A stretch of DNA of 64,000 bases from Promicromonospora iranensis (GTDB lineage Bacteria; Actinomycetota; Actinomycetes; Actinomycetales; Cellulomonadaceae), in contig NZ_JAJQMN010000018.1 of NCBI RefSeq assembly GCF_028994775.1, positions 1 to 64,000 on the forward strand, in the 5' to 3' direction. The position numbers were made by a program, and so were the translations under genes. Shown one piece after another: positions 25,551 through 33,996 of this stretch (positions are counted from its first letter, which is position 1; the number at the start of each line of letters is the position of its first letter). The notes beneath the pieces were generated by a model. That model had not been told where the DNA came from and did not search any database. It saw only the letters and a program-made list of their open reading frames with translations.

Positions 25551-26705
25551 TCAGGAGTACAGGTCGGTGCTGCAGAGCGCCGGGACGCCGCTCGGCTCGC
25601 CGTCCCGGCGCAGGCAGCAGCCCGGGGCACAGACGGAACGCAGTGCGGGCAGCGAGCCCACGGTCGCCTCGGTGATCTCCTCGTCACGGGCCAGTGCGGC
25701 CCGCTCGAGCAGCAGGTCCACGAGACCACGGACGAACGGCTCGCGCGTGCCCACCGTGCCGGCTCGTACCGCCGCCATGCCGAGGTCCTTCGCGGTGGCG
25801 AGCGCCTCGGTGTCGAGGTCGTAGGCGACCTCCATGTGGTCCGAGATGAACCCGATCGGCGACAGGACCACGTTGCGCAGCCCGTCGCCCGCGAGGGCCT
25901 CCAGGTGGTCGTTGACGTCCGGCTCCAGCCAGGGCTGGCTCGGCGGACCGGAGCGGGAGCAGTAGGCCAGGTCCCAGGGCACCTCGTGCCCGAGACGCTC
26001 GGCGACCTCCGTGGCGACGACGCGGGCGAGGTCCAGGTGCTGCTCGGAGTAGGTGGCGCGCGAGATCCGCGACGCCGCCTCCATGGTGTCCGGGATCGAG
26101 TGCGTCACGAAGACCAGCTTCGCGTCGGCCCCGGACCCACCCTTCGCCTCGAGCTCGGCGTAGGCCTCGACGACGGCGTCGACGTTGGCCTGCGCGAAGC
26201 CCGGGTGGTTGAAGTAGGAGCGGATCTTGTCGAACTGGACGCCGGTGGACCCCACGGAGTCCAGCTGGCCGCGCTTCTCCAGCGTCACCGCGAGGTCCTC
26301 GCGGTACTGGCGGCAGCCGGAGTACGAGGAGAAGGCGCTGGTCACCAGCGCGACCGCGCGCTGAGCACCCAGCTTCTCCAGCTCGTCGATCGCGTCGCTG
26401 GTGTACGGGTCCCAGTTGCGGTTGCCCCACACGACCGGCAGGTCGATGCCACGGTCGGCCAGCTCGGCCTCGAGCGCGGCCTTCAGCGCGAGGTTCTGCT
26501 CGTTGATGGGGCTCTTGCCGCCGAACCCGTAGTAGTGCTCGCCCACCTCTTCGAGCCGCGCGTCCGGGATGCCCTTGCCCGCGGTGACGTTGCGCAGGAA
26601 CGGCACCACGTCCTCCGGTTTGTTCGGACCACCGAAGGAGTAGAGCAGAAGGGCGTCGTACGGCGCGGCGTCGTGCGCCGCAGGCTGGGGGGAGTTCGCG
26701 GGCAT
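25551..26705 (-). CDS. cpfC: Coproporphyrin III ferrochelatase, iron-sulfur type
   Basis: A 384-residue ferrochelatase (also called hemH). The conserved His202 in VTHSIPDT and Glu292 in HMEVAYDLD form the metal-insertion site. Cys131 plus the C-terminal cysteines 359, 363 and 364 fit the [2Fe-2S] ligands seen in actinobacterial enzymes. It inserts iron into coproporphyrin III, and its product is the HemQ substrate. The pairing with hemQ supports the coproporphyrin route and not the protoporphyrin route. Start ATG 26705. Confidence 0.94.
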   Translation of the reverse strand: MPANSPQPAAHDAAPYDALLLYSFGGPNKPEDVVPFLRNVTAGKGIPDARLEEVGEHYYGFGGKSPINEQNLALKAALEAELADRGIDLPVVWGNRNWDPYTSDAIDELEKLGAQRAVALVTSAFSSYSGCRQYREDLAVTLEKRGQLDSVGSTGVQFDKIRSYFNHPGFAQANVDAVVEAYAELEAKGGSGADAKLVFVTHSIPDTMEAASRISRATYSEQHLDLARVVATEVAERLGHEVPWDLAYCSRSGPPSQPWLEPDVNDHLEALAGDGLRNVVLSPIGFISDHMEVAYDLDTEALATAKDLGMAAVRAGTVGTREPFVRGLVDLLLERAALARDEEITEATVGSLPALRSVCAPGCCLRRDGEPSGVPALCSTDLYS

Positions 26706-26810
26706 GCGCCCATCTTTCCACCGTCAGCGGCGCACGCTCGCCCGGAGAGGGGCGAACGGGACGTGACATCGATGCGACGTCCTGTCAGAACCGCGCCAGC
26801 CGCCCGCGGC

Positions 26811-27698
26811 TCAGGTCGCCCTCGGCCGGGCGTGCACGTTGCCCCGGTCCAGCCGTTCCCGCAGCCCTGGCAGGACATCGAGCAGGTCCGACGGCGCCGG
26901 GCTCCGGGTCACCATCGACAGCCGGACCCGGGACCGGACCGGCGCCGGCTCTATGCGGTCACCGGGAGCCGCGTACCAGTGCGCCACCATGTCGGGCACG
27001 ACGACGGCGCAGCGCCGCTCCCGCGCGGTGCGTACCGCCGACTCCGCCGTGGCCGAGTGCCGGACGTGCGCACCCAGGTCCGTGAGTCTCTGGAGCAGGG
27101 CGTCCCGGGACAGGTCGAGCGCGCAGCAGACCACCGTCTGCCCGGCGTACGGGCGTCGACCGCGTCCGCGCTCCGGGGCACCGTCGGGCAGCAGCGTGAC
27201 CAGGTCGTGCTGCCCCACCTCCGTGGCCACGAGACCGCGGGCGATCGGCACCTGCTTCGCGATGGTCACGAACGCCGCGTCGAGCGTCCCCCGCTCCACC
27301 CACTCCAGCAGCCGCGGGCCGTGCTCCACCTCCGGCTGGACGACCACGTCGTCGAGCAGCACGTCGAGCACGGCGAACAGCGTGCCCGCGAGGCTCGGGA
27401 TGGTGCCGACGGACACCGTCCGCGACCGGGCGGCCACGAGCGTGCGGTCGACGATGGCACCCAGGTGGTCGAGCACGTGCGCGGCCTGCGCGCAGAACTC
27501 CTGCCCGGCTGCCGTCGGGCGCGCGCCGGTCGTGTCCCGGTCGAACAGGGTGACGCCCACCCGCCGCTCGAGCGCGGCCAGCCGCTGGCTCGCCGAGGGC
27601 TGGCTCACCAGCAGCTCGCGCGCGGCGGCGCCGAGGGACCCGTGCCGCGCGACGGCGTCGACCAGCCGGAGATCCTCCACGGAGGGATATGAGCTCAT
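26811..27698 (-). CDS. LysR-family transcriptional regulator
   Basis: A 295-residue regulator with HTH GSLGAAARELLVSQPSASQR near residues 20-40, then a substrate-binding domain in which TIPSLAGTLFAVLDVLL opens the effector fold. It is divergent from the MFS exporter gene, 72 bp apart, so it probably controls that transporter. The effector is unknown. Confidence 0.88.
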   Translation of the reverse strand: MSSYPSVEDLRLVDAVARHGSLGAAARELLVSQPSASQRLAALERRVGVTLFDRDTTGARPTAAGQEFCAQAAHVLDHLGAIVDRTLVAARSRTVSVGTIPSLAGTLFAVLDVLLDDVVVQPEVEHGPRLLEWVERGTLDAAFVTIAKQVPIARGLVATEVGQHDLVTLLPDGAPERGRGRRPYAGQTVVCCALDLSRDALLQRLTDLGAHVRHSATAESAVRTARERRCAVVVPDMVAHWYAAPGDRIEPAPVRSRVRLSMVTRSPAPSDLLDVLPGLRERLDRGNVHARPRAT

Positions 27699-27770
27699 AG
27701 CACCAGCCTATGGCCGCTCATGCGCGACGGCCGTCTACCGGCCGGTCCCGGGCGCGCGCAGGATGACGCC

Positions 27771-29144
27771 GTGCGCCACCCCCACCTCGTCACCCTGACC
27801 GCCACCACCTTCGTCACGTGGACCGGCCAGCGCATCACCGCGGTCGCGCTGCCGCTCGTCGCGCTCGACCAGACCGGCGACGCCTGGACCACTGGTCTCG
27901 TCGGTGGCTTCGCCGGCCTGCCGCTGCTCACCTCCGCGTGGTGGGGCCGGCGCCTGCGGTCTCGGCTGACGTCCGGGCACGCGCTGGCGGCCCTGCTCGC
28001 CGTGCAGGTGCTCGGGCTCGCCATGGTGCCCGTGGCGACGGCCACGGTCGGGGTCGGCGCGGCGGTGCTCTGCGCGACAGGCCTCGTCACCGGCACGACG
28101 TCGGCGCTGCTCGCGCCGGCGCAGCGTGCCCTGACCGCCGACCTGGCCGAGCTGCCCGGCAACGGGCCGGACGTGGGCGCGCGAGCCCTCGCCTGGCAGG
28201 ACCTCGCGCACCGGTCGTCGATGATCTTCGCGCCACCACTCGGGGCGTGGCTGCTGGTCGTGTGGGGCGCCGAGCCGCTGCTGTGGTGCGAGGCCGCGGC
28301 CGTCGCGCTGAGCGCCGTGGCGATGCTGACGGTACCGGCGGCCTCGGCGGCCGCGCACAAGCCGTTGGTCGAGCCTGTCGGGACCTCCCCCGGTCCCGAC
28401 AGGCTCGACCAACGAGGCCCGACCACCGAGGGAGATGAGCCGTCCCCCTCGATCCGCTCGGTGCTGCGCAACCATCCGGACCTGGCCGTCGGCATCGTCC
28501 TGGCGGGCATCGGGGGCGTCACGTGGTTCGCGTTCACGCTGGGGCTGACCCTGCTCGGCGCCGAGCTCGACCGACCGGGCGAGCTGGTCGCGACGGGCAT
28601 GGCGGGGTACGGCGCCGCGACGGTCGGTATGTCGTTCGTCGTGCCGCTCGTGGTGCACCGGGTGCCACGCGTCCCCGCGATCGTCGTGTCGTGGGTGATG
28701 TTCGGGCTGGCCTATCTCGCGCTGCCCCTGGCCGCGCCCGATCTCCTCGCGGTGGCCCTGGTGTCCGCGGTGGGCGGTTCGACCATGCCGTTCGGGATAG
28801 CGGCGCTCAACGCGCTGATCGTGGACCGGACGACAGGCGCGGAACGCCGGACCGCGTTCACCGCGGAGACCGTGCTGCACAGCGGGGGCGCCTCGGCCGG
28901 CCTGCTCGTGGGCGGCGCGGTGATCGGCGCCTTCGGCGCCGGCCCGGTCCTGGTGGTCACCGGGTTGGTGCAGATCGTCGCGGCGGCCGTGGCGACCCTG
29001 TGGCTGCGCACCCGACCGGCGCGGACGGGACGAGCTAACGGCGGGCGGCGCCGACGAGGCTCGTCACGGCTGCGGCGAGGTCGCGCAGGCGCGGTGCGGT
29101 CCGGGCGATCAGGTCGTCCAGCTCGACCGGACCGGGCGCTATAG
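27771..29144 (+). CDS. Major facilitator superfamily transporter
   Basis: A 457-residue protein with about twelve membrane segments in two bundles. GTG 27771 begins RHPHLVTLTATTFVTWTGQR. The central cytoplasmic loop (KPLVEPVGTSPGPDRLDQ) is encoded by a perfect DNA palindrome. The C-terminal tail is very basic (GGRRRRGSSRLRRGR) and overlaps the convergent glycerate kinase gene by 110 bp. That could mean the natural stop codon was lost by a recent mutation. Likely an exporter controlled by the divergent LysR; substrate unknown. Confidence 0.85.
   Translation: MRHPHLVTLTATTFVTWTGQRITAVALPLVALDQTGDAWTTGLVGGFAGLPLLTSAWWGRRLRSRLTSGHALAALLAVQVLGLAMVPVATATVGVGAAVLCATGLVTGTTSALLAPAQRALTADLAELPGNGPDVGARALAWQDLAHRSSMIFAPPLGAWLLVVWGAEPLLWCEAAAVALSAVAMLTVPAASAAAHKPLVEPVGTSPGPDRLDQRGPTTEGDEPSPSIRSVLRNHPDLAVGIVLAGIGGVTWFAFTLGLTLLGAELDRPGELVATGMAGYGAATVGMSFVVPLVVHRVPRVPAIVVSWVMFGLAYLALPLAAPDLLAVALVSAVGGSTMPFGIAALNALIVDRTTGAERRTAFTAETVLHSGGASAGLLVGGAVIGAFGAGPVLVVTGLVQIVAAAVATLWLRTRPARTGRANGGRRRRGSSRLRRGRAGAVRSGRSGRPARPDRAL
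28363..28414. repeat. Perfect palindrome of the 23-nt repeat inside the MFS gene
   Basis: Arms 28363-28385 and 28392-28414 are exact inverted copies (23 bp) with a 6-nt loop, TCCCCC. The element lies in frame in the loop between membrane segments six and seven. It matches the arms at 10352-10400 at all but a few positions. Confidence 0.9.
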
Positions 29145-30186
29145 AGAACGCGGCGGCGATACCCGCGGCGCGGGCCTGCGCCTCCGGCAGCAGCACCTGA
29201 CCGGCCACGACCACCACGGGCGGCCGGGTCGGCGACGCCGCGGCGAGCTGCGCGACGCCGTCGGCCACCTTGCCGTTGACCGACTGGGAGTCGAAGGACC
29301 CCTCACCCGTGATCACCAGGTCGGCCGCGGCGAGCGCCGCGGGCAGACCCACCGCCTCGGCCACGAGCACGGCGCCGGGCGTGTTCTCGGCCCCGAGCAC
29401 GGCGATCAGCCCGGCGGGCACGCCGCCGGCCGCACCGGTACCGGGGATCTCGGCGACGGCGACGCCCGTCTCGCGCTCCAGGACCTCCGACCAGTGCCGC
29501 AGCGCGTCGTCGAGGAACTCCGCGTCCCCGCCCCGGGCACCCTTCTGCGGACCGAACACCTGCGCCGCCCCGTGCTCGCCCACCAACGGGTTCGTGACGT
29601 CGACGGCGAGCCGCCAGCGCACCTCGCGTGCCCGCGGGTGCAGCCCGGAGAGGTCGAGGGACGCTACGGAGGCCAACCCTTCCCCGCCGTCGGGCACCTG
29701 GCGGCCCTCCGCGTCGAGGAGGCGGGCACCCAGCCCGGTCAGGATGCCGGAGCCGCCGTCCGTGGAGGCGGAGCCGCCCAGGCAGACCAGGATCTCGGCG
29801 ACGCCCGCGTCGAGCGCGGCTCGCGCGACGTCCCCGGTGCCGCGGGTGCTCGCGTGCAGCGGCTGCAGCGGCGCGTCGGACACCCCGGGCAGGCCGCTGG
29901 CCTCGGCCAGCTCGACCACGGCGGTGCTCCCGTCGGGCGACACGGCCCATCGGGCCGACGCCGGCCTGCCGATCGCGTCGACGGTCGTGGTGACCAGCGC
30001 CTCACCGCCCCAGACGGCGAGCAGCGCGTCGAGCGTGCCCTCACCGCCGTCGGCCATGGGCAAGCGGGTCACGACGGCGTCCGGGGCGGCGTCCAGCACC
30101 CCGTCAGCGACGGCGGACGCGACCTCGGCAGCGGACAGGCTGCCCTTGAACGAGTCGGGACAGACAACGACGTGCAGCGGCTCCAC
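29035..30186 (-). CDS. Glycerate kinase (GarK/GlxK family)
   Basis: A 383-residue kinase that phosphorylates D-glycerate with ATP. Family motifs are CPDSFKGSLSAAEVA at the start, PMADGGEGTLDAL, CLGGSASTDGGSGIL and ITGEGSFDSQSVNGK. GTG 30186 gives VEPLHVVVCPDSFKG. The C-terminal end overlaps the convergent MFS gene. It is 26 bp downstream of ald and probably co-transcribed with it. Confidence 0.93.
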   Translation of the reverse strand: MEPLHVVVCPDSFKGSLSAAEVASAVADGVLDAAPDAVVTRLPMADGGEGTLDALLAVWGGEALVTTTVDAIGRPASARWAVSPDGSTAVVELAEASGLPGVSDAPLQPLHASTRGTGDVARAALDAGVAEILVCLGGSASTDGGSGILTGLGARLLDAEGRQVPDGGEGLASVASLDLSGLHPRAREVRWRLAVDVTNPLVGEHGAAQVFGPQKGARGGDAEFLDDALRHWSEVLERETGVAVAEIPGTGAAGGVPAGLIAVLGAENTPGAVLVAEAVGLPAALAAADLVITGEGSFDSQSVNGKVADGVAQLAAASPTRPPVVVVAGQVLLPEAQARAAGIAAAFSIAPGPVELDDLIARTAPRLRDLAAAVTSLVGAARR

Positions 30187-30212
30187 GCGCTGATCGTAGG
30201 CCGTCGAGGCCG

Positions 30213-31331
30213 TCAGTCGGAGAGGATTTCGGCCACCGGAACGAGGTCGGCGCCGAACGCCTCGGCCACACCCGCGCTCGTGATGCGCCCGGCGTGCGCG
30301 TTGAGGCCGTGGGCGAGCGCCGGGTCGGCCCGCAGCGCGTCCCGCCAGCCCTTGTCCGCGAGCGCCGTGACGTACGGCAGCGTCGCGTTCGTCAGGGCCC
30401 GGGTCGCCGTCACGGGTACGGCGCCGGGCATGTTCGCCACGCAGTAGTAGAGCGTGTCGTGCACGGCGAAGGTCGGGGCGTCGTGCGTGGTTGGGTGCGA
30501 GTGCTCGAAGCAGCCGCCCTGGTCGATGGCGATGTCGACGAGCACGGCGCCGGGCTTCATGGCCTTGACCATGGCGTCGGTCACGAGCTTGGGCGCGGCG
30601 GCGCCGGGGATCAGGACCGAACCGATGACCAGGTCCGCGGTCTCGAGCTGTTCGGCGACCTCGTACGTCGTGGACGCGCGGGTGGCCAGCGCCCCGCCGA
30701 ACTGCACCTCGAGCTGCCGCAGCCGAGGGATGGAGATGTCCAGGATGGTGACGTCGGCGCCCATGCCGAGCGCGTTGGCCGCCGCGTGCTCGCCGGCGAC
30801 GCCGCCTCCGATGACGACGACCTTGGCCTTGGGCGTGCCGGCCACTCCGCCCATCAACACGCCTGTACCGCCCTGGGGACGCATCAGGTGGTAGGCCCCC
30901 ACCTGCGCGGACAACCGCCCGGCGACCTCGCTCATGGGGCTGAGCAGCGGCAGGGAGCGGTCGGGCAGCTGGACCGTCTCGTACGCGATGGCGGTGGTGC
31001 CGGCCGCGAGCAGCGCGTCGGTGCACGACGCGGACGCTGCGAGGTGGAGGTACGTGAAGAGGGTCAGGTCGGGCCGCATCAGTGCGTACTCGGGCTCTAT
31101 CGGTTCCTTGACCTTGACCAGCAGGTCGACCGTGCCCCACACCTCCTCGGCGGTGGCGGCGATCCGCGCACCGGCGAGCCGGTACGCGTCGTCGTCGAAG
31201 CCGGATCCCTGCCCTGCACCGGCCTGCACCAGCACGTCGTGGCCGCGGCGGACCAGCTCGTGGGTGCCGGCAGGCGTGAGCGCGACCCGGCTCTCGTTGT
31301 TCTTGATCTCCGTGGGGACGCCGACGTTCAT
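30213..31331 (-). CDS. ald: Alanine dehydrogenase
   Basis: A 372-residue enzyme that reversibly deaminates L-alanine to pyruvate with NAD. It starts MNVGVPTEIKNNESRVALTP, has the catalytic His/Asp region (FTYLHLAAS, AIDQGGCFEHSHPT) and the nucleotide fold VVVIGGGVAGEHAA. ATG 31331 matches the usual family start; no strong ribosome-binding site precedes it. The gene is divergent from a LysR regulator and a 12-bp palindrome lies between the starts. Confidence 0.94.
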   Translation of the reverse strand: MNVGVPTEIKNNESRVALTPAGTHELVRRGHDVLVQAGAGQGSGFDDDAYRLAGARIAATAEEVWGTVDLLVKVKEPIEPEYALMRPDLTLFTYLHLAASASCTDALLAAGTTAIAYETVQLPDRSLPLLSPMSEVAGRLSAQVGAYHLMRPQGGTGVLMGGVAGTPKAKVVVIGGGVAGEHAAANALGMGADVTILDISIPRLRQLEVQFGGALATRASTTYEVAEQLETADLVIGSVLIPGAAAPKLVTDAMVKAMKPGAVLVDIAIDQGGCFEHSHPTTHDAPTFAVHDTLYYCVANMPGAVPVTATRALTNATLPYVTALADKGWRDALRADPALAHGLNAHAGRITSAGVAEAFGADLVPVAEILSD

Positions 31332-31396
31332 AAGGTGACGGTAATCACGTTGCGGTGTACGGGTCCAGGCCACGTTCCCGAATAGAATGTTCGGCC

Positions 31397-31408
31397 GTTG
31401 TGCACAAC
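31397..31408. promoter_or_regulatory. Palindrome between ald and divergent lysR
   Basis: GTTGTGCACAAC is a perfect 12-bp palindrome, just upstream of the LysR start at 31418 and about 65 bp from the ald start. It fits an autoregulatory and ald-controlling LysR site. A start at GTG 31400 would place it inside the gene. Confidence 0.5.
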
Positions 31409-31417
31409 AATGGGCGA

Positions 31418-32317
31418 ATGCTCAACCCCTGGCGGCTACGCCTCCTGCACCAGCTGCACCTGCTCGGCACCGTTCGCGCCGTGGCCGACGCGGCCCACAT
31501 GAGCCCGTCGAGCGTCTCCCAGCAGCTGGCGACGCTGGAGACCGAGTCGAAGGCGCAGCTCTTCGAGCGGGTCGGACGGCGCATCCGGCTGACCCCGGCC
31601 GGTGTCACGCTCGCGGGCCACGCCTCCGACATCCTCGACCGGATCGCCGCGGCGGAGGCCGATATCGCGGGCCTGCACTCGGAGGCCACCGGCGTGGTGC
31701 GGCTCGCCGCGTTCACCAGCGCCTTCCATGGCATCGTGGTGCCCGCCGTCGCCGCCCTCGCCGAGGAGCACCCGCGCATCACGGTGGAGCTCACCGAGGC
31801 GGAACCCCTGGTCAGCCGCCCTGCACTGCAGCGCGGCGAGGTGGACGTCGCCGTCTGCGCGGACTTCCCGGACGCGCCCGTCCCGCCCGACGCCGACCTC
31901 AGCCGCCTACCGCTGACGGGCGACCGCGTGGTGCTCGTGACGGCTCGCGACACGCCCACCGGCGCGCGCTCGGGCCGGGTCGACCTGGCCGCTCTCGCGG
32001 ACGAGCCGTGGGCGTTCGAGCATCCCGGCGCCCACCTCGCCGACCTGGCCGAGCGCCTCTGCCGCCGCGCCGGCTTCACGCCGCGGACCGTTGCCCGGTT
32101 CGAGAGCCACGGCACGCTGCTCAGCCATGTCGAGGCGGGACTGTCGGTCACGCTGCTGCCGCTGCTCGCCGTCCACGATCGATATACGGTGCGCACGCTG
32201 GACCTCATCGACCCGCCCCGGAGGGACATCCACCTCGTGGTCCGCCGCACCACCATGGACCGGGCCGCCGTACGCGTGGTGGTGGAGGCGCTCCGGTATC
32301 AGGCGCGATCGGCCTGA
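31418..32317 (+). CDS. LysR-family regulator divergent from ald
   Basis: A 299-residue LysR protein. HTH residues around 17-40 read RAVADAAHMSPSSVSQQLAT; the effector domain includes GVVRLAAFTSAFHGIVVPAV. ATG 31418 is chosen by homology of the N-terminus (LNPWRLRLLHQLHLLGTV). The divergent layout suggests control of ald. That differs from mycobacteria, where the ald regulator AldR is of the Lrp/AsnC type. It ends 8 bp from the convergent MarR gene. Confidence 0.88.
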   Translation: MLNPWRLRLLHQLHLLGTVRAVADAAHMSPSSVSQQLATLETESKAQLFERVGRRIRLTPAGVTLAGHASDILDRIAAAEADIAGLHSEATGVVRLAAFTSAFHGIVVPAVAALAEEHPRITVELTEAEPLVSRPALQRGEVDVAVCADFPDAPVPPDADLSRLPLTGDRVVLVTARDTPTGARSGRVDLAALADEPWAFEHPGAHLADLAERLCRRAGFTPRTVARFESHGTLLSHVEAGLSVTLLPLLAVHDRYTVRTLDLIDPPRRDIHLVVRRTTMDRAAVRVVVEALRYQARSA

Positions 32318-32324
32318 GGCCCCG

Positions 32325-32792
32325 TCAGAAGTCGTCGATGTCCGCCTGAGCGGCGCGCAGCGTCTCCGTCAGCTCGCGCAGCCGCGTGAGATCCTCCGCG
32401 TCCATCGCGGGAGCCACGTAGTGCGCTATCGACCGCACGTGGCGGCGCCCGAGCTCCTTCTGGGTGGCCGAACCCTCGTCGGTCAGGCTCACCAGCACGC
32501 CGCGCCCGTCGTCCGGCGACGGATGCCTGCGCACCAGGCCGCGCTTCTCGAGCCGCTCCACCATGCGCGACAGCGATGACTGGGCCATGAGGATGTTCTC
32601 GTTCAGCTCGCGCAGGCGCAGCGTCTCCCCCGGAGCGAGAGCGAGCGTGAACAGCACGTCGTACTCCCGCATGCTCAGATCGCCCCAGATGTCGTCCGCC
32701 AAGAGCCGGCGCATCACCGTCACCTGGGCACGGAACAGCGACTCCCATGCTTCGGCGGCCTCGCGAGCCGACGGCGCACGTCGCTCAGTCAT
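32325..32792 (-). CDS. MarR-family transcriptional regulator
   Basis: A 155-residue winged-helix regulator: LSMREYDVLFTLAL, then recognition region LRELNENILMAQSSLSRMVERL and wing HPSPDDGRGVLVSLTDEG. ATG 32792 follows GAGAGGGG. No efflux or catabolic gene is divergent from it apart from a short gap before uppS's end, so its target is not evident. It may act on itself or elsewhere. Confidence 0.88.
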   Translation of the reverse strand: MTERRAPSAREAAEAWESLFRAQVTVMRRLLADDIWGDLSMREYDVLFTLALAPGETLRLRELNENILMAQSSLSRMVERLEKRGLVRRHPSPDDGRGVLVSLTDEGSATQKELGRRHVRSIAHYVAPAMDAEDLTRLRELTETLRAAQADIDDF

Positions 32793-32925
32793 CAGCGCCC
32801 CTCTCGTCATCCACGGCACGCTACCCGACTGAACTTTCGCTTACCTACCTGGGCGCGTGGTGGCGAATTTCACCATGTCGAATATCGGCGACACGGGCGT
32901 CATGACCCCCTCGAGCGACCCGTCC

Positions 32926-33687
32926 TCAGCGTCCGAGCCGACGCTCCCGGAGCGAGAAGTCGCGCAGTGCGCGCAGGAAGTCGACGCGCCGGAACGCGGG
33001 CCAGTAGGCCTCGCAGAAATAGAACTCGGTGTGCTGGCTCTGCCACATCAGGAACCCGCCGATGCGCTGTTCCCCCGAGGTCCGGATGACCAGCTCCGGG
33101 TCCGGCTGCCCCTTCGTGTACAGGTGCTCCGCGATGTGCTCGACGTCTATCGACTCAGCGAGGTCCGCGAGCGTGGCCCCGTCCTTCGCGCGCTCGGTGA
33201 GGTAGGAGCGGACGGCGTCGGCGATCTCCGTGCGGCCGCCGTACCCGATCGCGACGTTGACCTGGAGACCCTTCACGCCCGCCGTGCGGTCCGCGGCCGC
33301 GCGCAGTGCGGCGGCCAGGCGGGCCGGCAGCAGGTCGAGCCGTCCGATGACGCGCAGGCGCCAGCGACCGGACTCCGCGAGGTCCGACACGGCGTCCTCG
33401 ATGATGTCGAGAAGGTTGCTCAGCTCATCGGCCGACCGGCTCAGGTTGTCCGTGGACAGCATCCACAGCGTGACGACCTCGATACCCAGCGACTCGGCCC
33501 AGCCCAGGAACTCGGTGATCTTGTCGGCGCCCCGACGGTGCCCCGTCGCCGCCGTCTCGCCGAAGGAGCGCGCCCAGCGGCGATTGCCGTCGAGCATCAC
33601 GCCGATGTGCCGGGGCAGCGTCGCGCCGTGCAGGGCGGACGCGAGGCGACGCTCGTAGAGGCGGTACAGCGGGCTGGGCAGGCGCAC
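32926..33687 (-). CDS. uppS: Short-chain Z-isoprenyl diphosphate synthase
   Basis: About 253 residues of a cis-prenyltransferase. The pyrophosphate-binding Asp lies in HIGVMLDGNRRWARS, and the IPP site is VIRTSGEQRIGGFLMWQSQH with TEFYFCEAYWPAF. The pattern and the hemolysin III neighbour match M. tuberculosis Rv1086, a Z-farnesyl diphosphate synthase, better than the long-chain decaprenyl enzyme. It would supply lipid carriers for cell-wall synthesis. GTG 33687 follows GAGG; the frame is open further upstream but without good start support. Confidence 0.88.
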   Translation of the reverse strand: MRLPSPLYRLYERRLASALHGATLPRHIGVMLDGNRRWARSFGETAATGHRRGADKITEFLGWAESLGIEVVTLWMLSTDNLSRSADELSNLLDIIEDAVSDLAESGRWRLRVIGRLDLLPARLAAALRAAADRTAGVKGLQVNVAIGYGGRTEIADAVRSYLTERAKDGATLADLAESIDVEHIAEHLYTKGQPDPELVIRTSGEQRIGGFLMWQSQHTEFYFCEAYWPAFRRVDFLRALRDFSLRERRLGR

Positions 33688-33996
33688 GAATACCTCAGTG
33701 GGTCCGGGGCCGTGGACCGCGAGACGCGGTCCGCACGGCAGCTCTGGCGGCCGGGTGACACCCGGCAGGACGTGGACAAAGGTACCCCCCGAACGCGCGC
33801 GTTCCGGCGCATCGGCGCCCTTCCGGGACGCCGGACGGGCGACTCCCGCCAACCCGGCGCAGTATCTTCACAAGGCCCTTGTCAAGGGGGCGGCCAGCGA
33901 ACCTACGCTAGAGTAAGTTACGCAACCGTAGGTAGCGTCCCGGTCCACGAAGGGCGCCGGTTGCCGAACGAATTGCCGAACGAAGAGGAGAGCAGC
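33688..33996. other. Divergent uppS / hemolysin III control region
   Basis: About 309 bases without a supported gene. It should hold promoters in both directions; TTGTCA near 33878 is the only reasonable -35 candidate for the rightward gene. Its right end holds the 12-bp tandem repeat at 33961-33984. Confidence 0.4.
33961..33984. repeat. Perfect 12-bp tandem duplication before the hemolysin III start
   Basis: TTGCCGAACGAA occurs twice with no gap, directly before the GAGGAG ribosome-binding site. It could alter leader structure or be a recent slippage event. Confidence 0.75.

Noticed and set aside
33688-33852. N-terminal extension of the uppS frame
   Set aside because: The extra 55 codons are Pro/Arg/Gly-rich and unlike the family; GTG 33687 with GAGG upstream gives the standard length.
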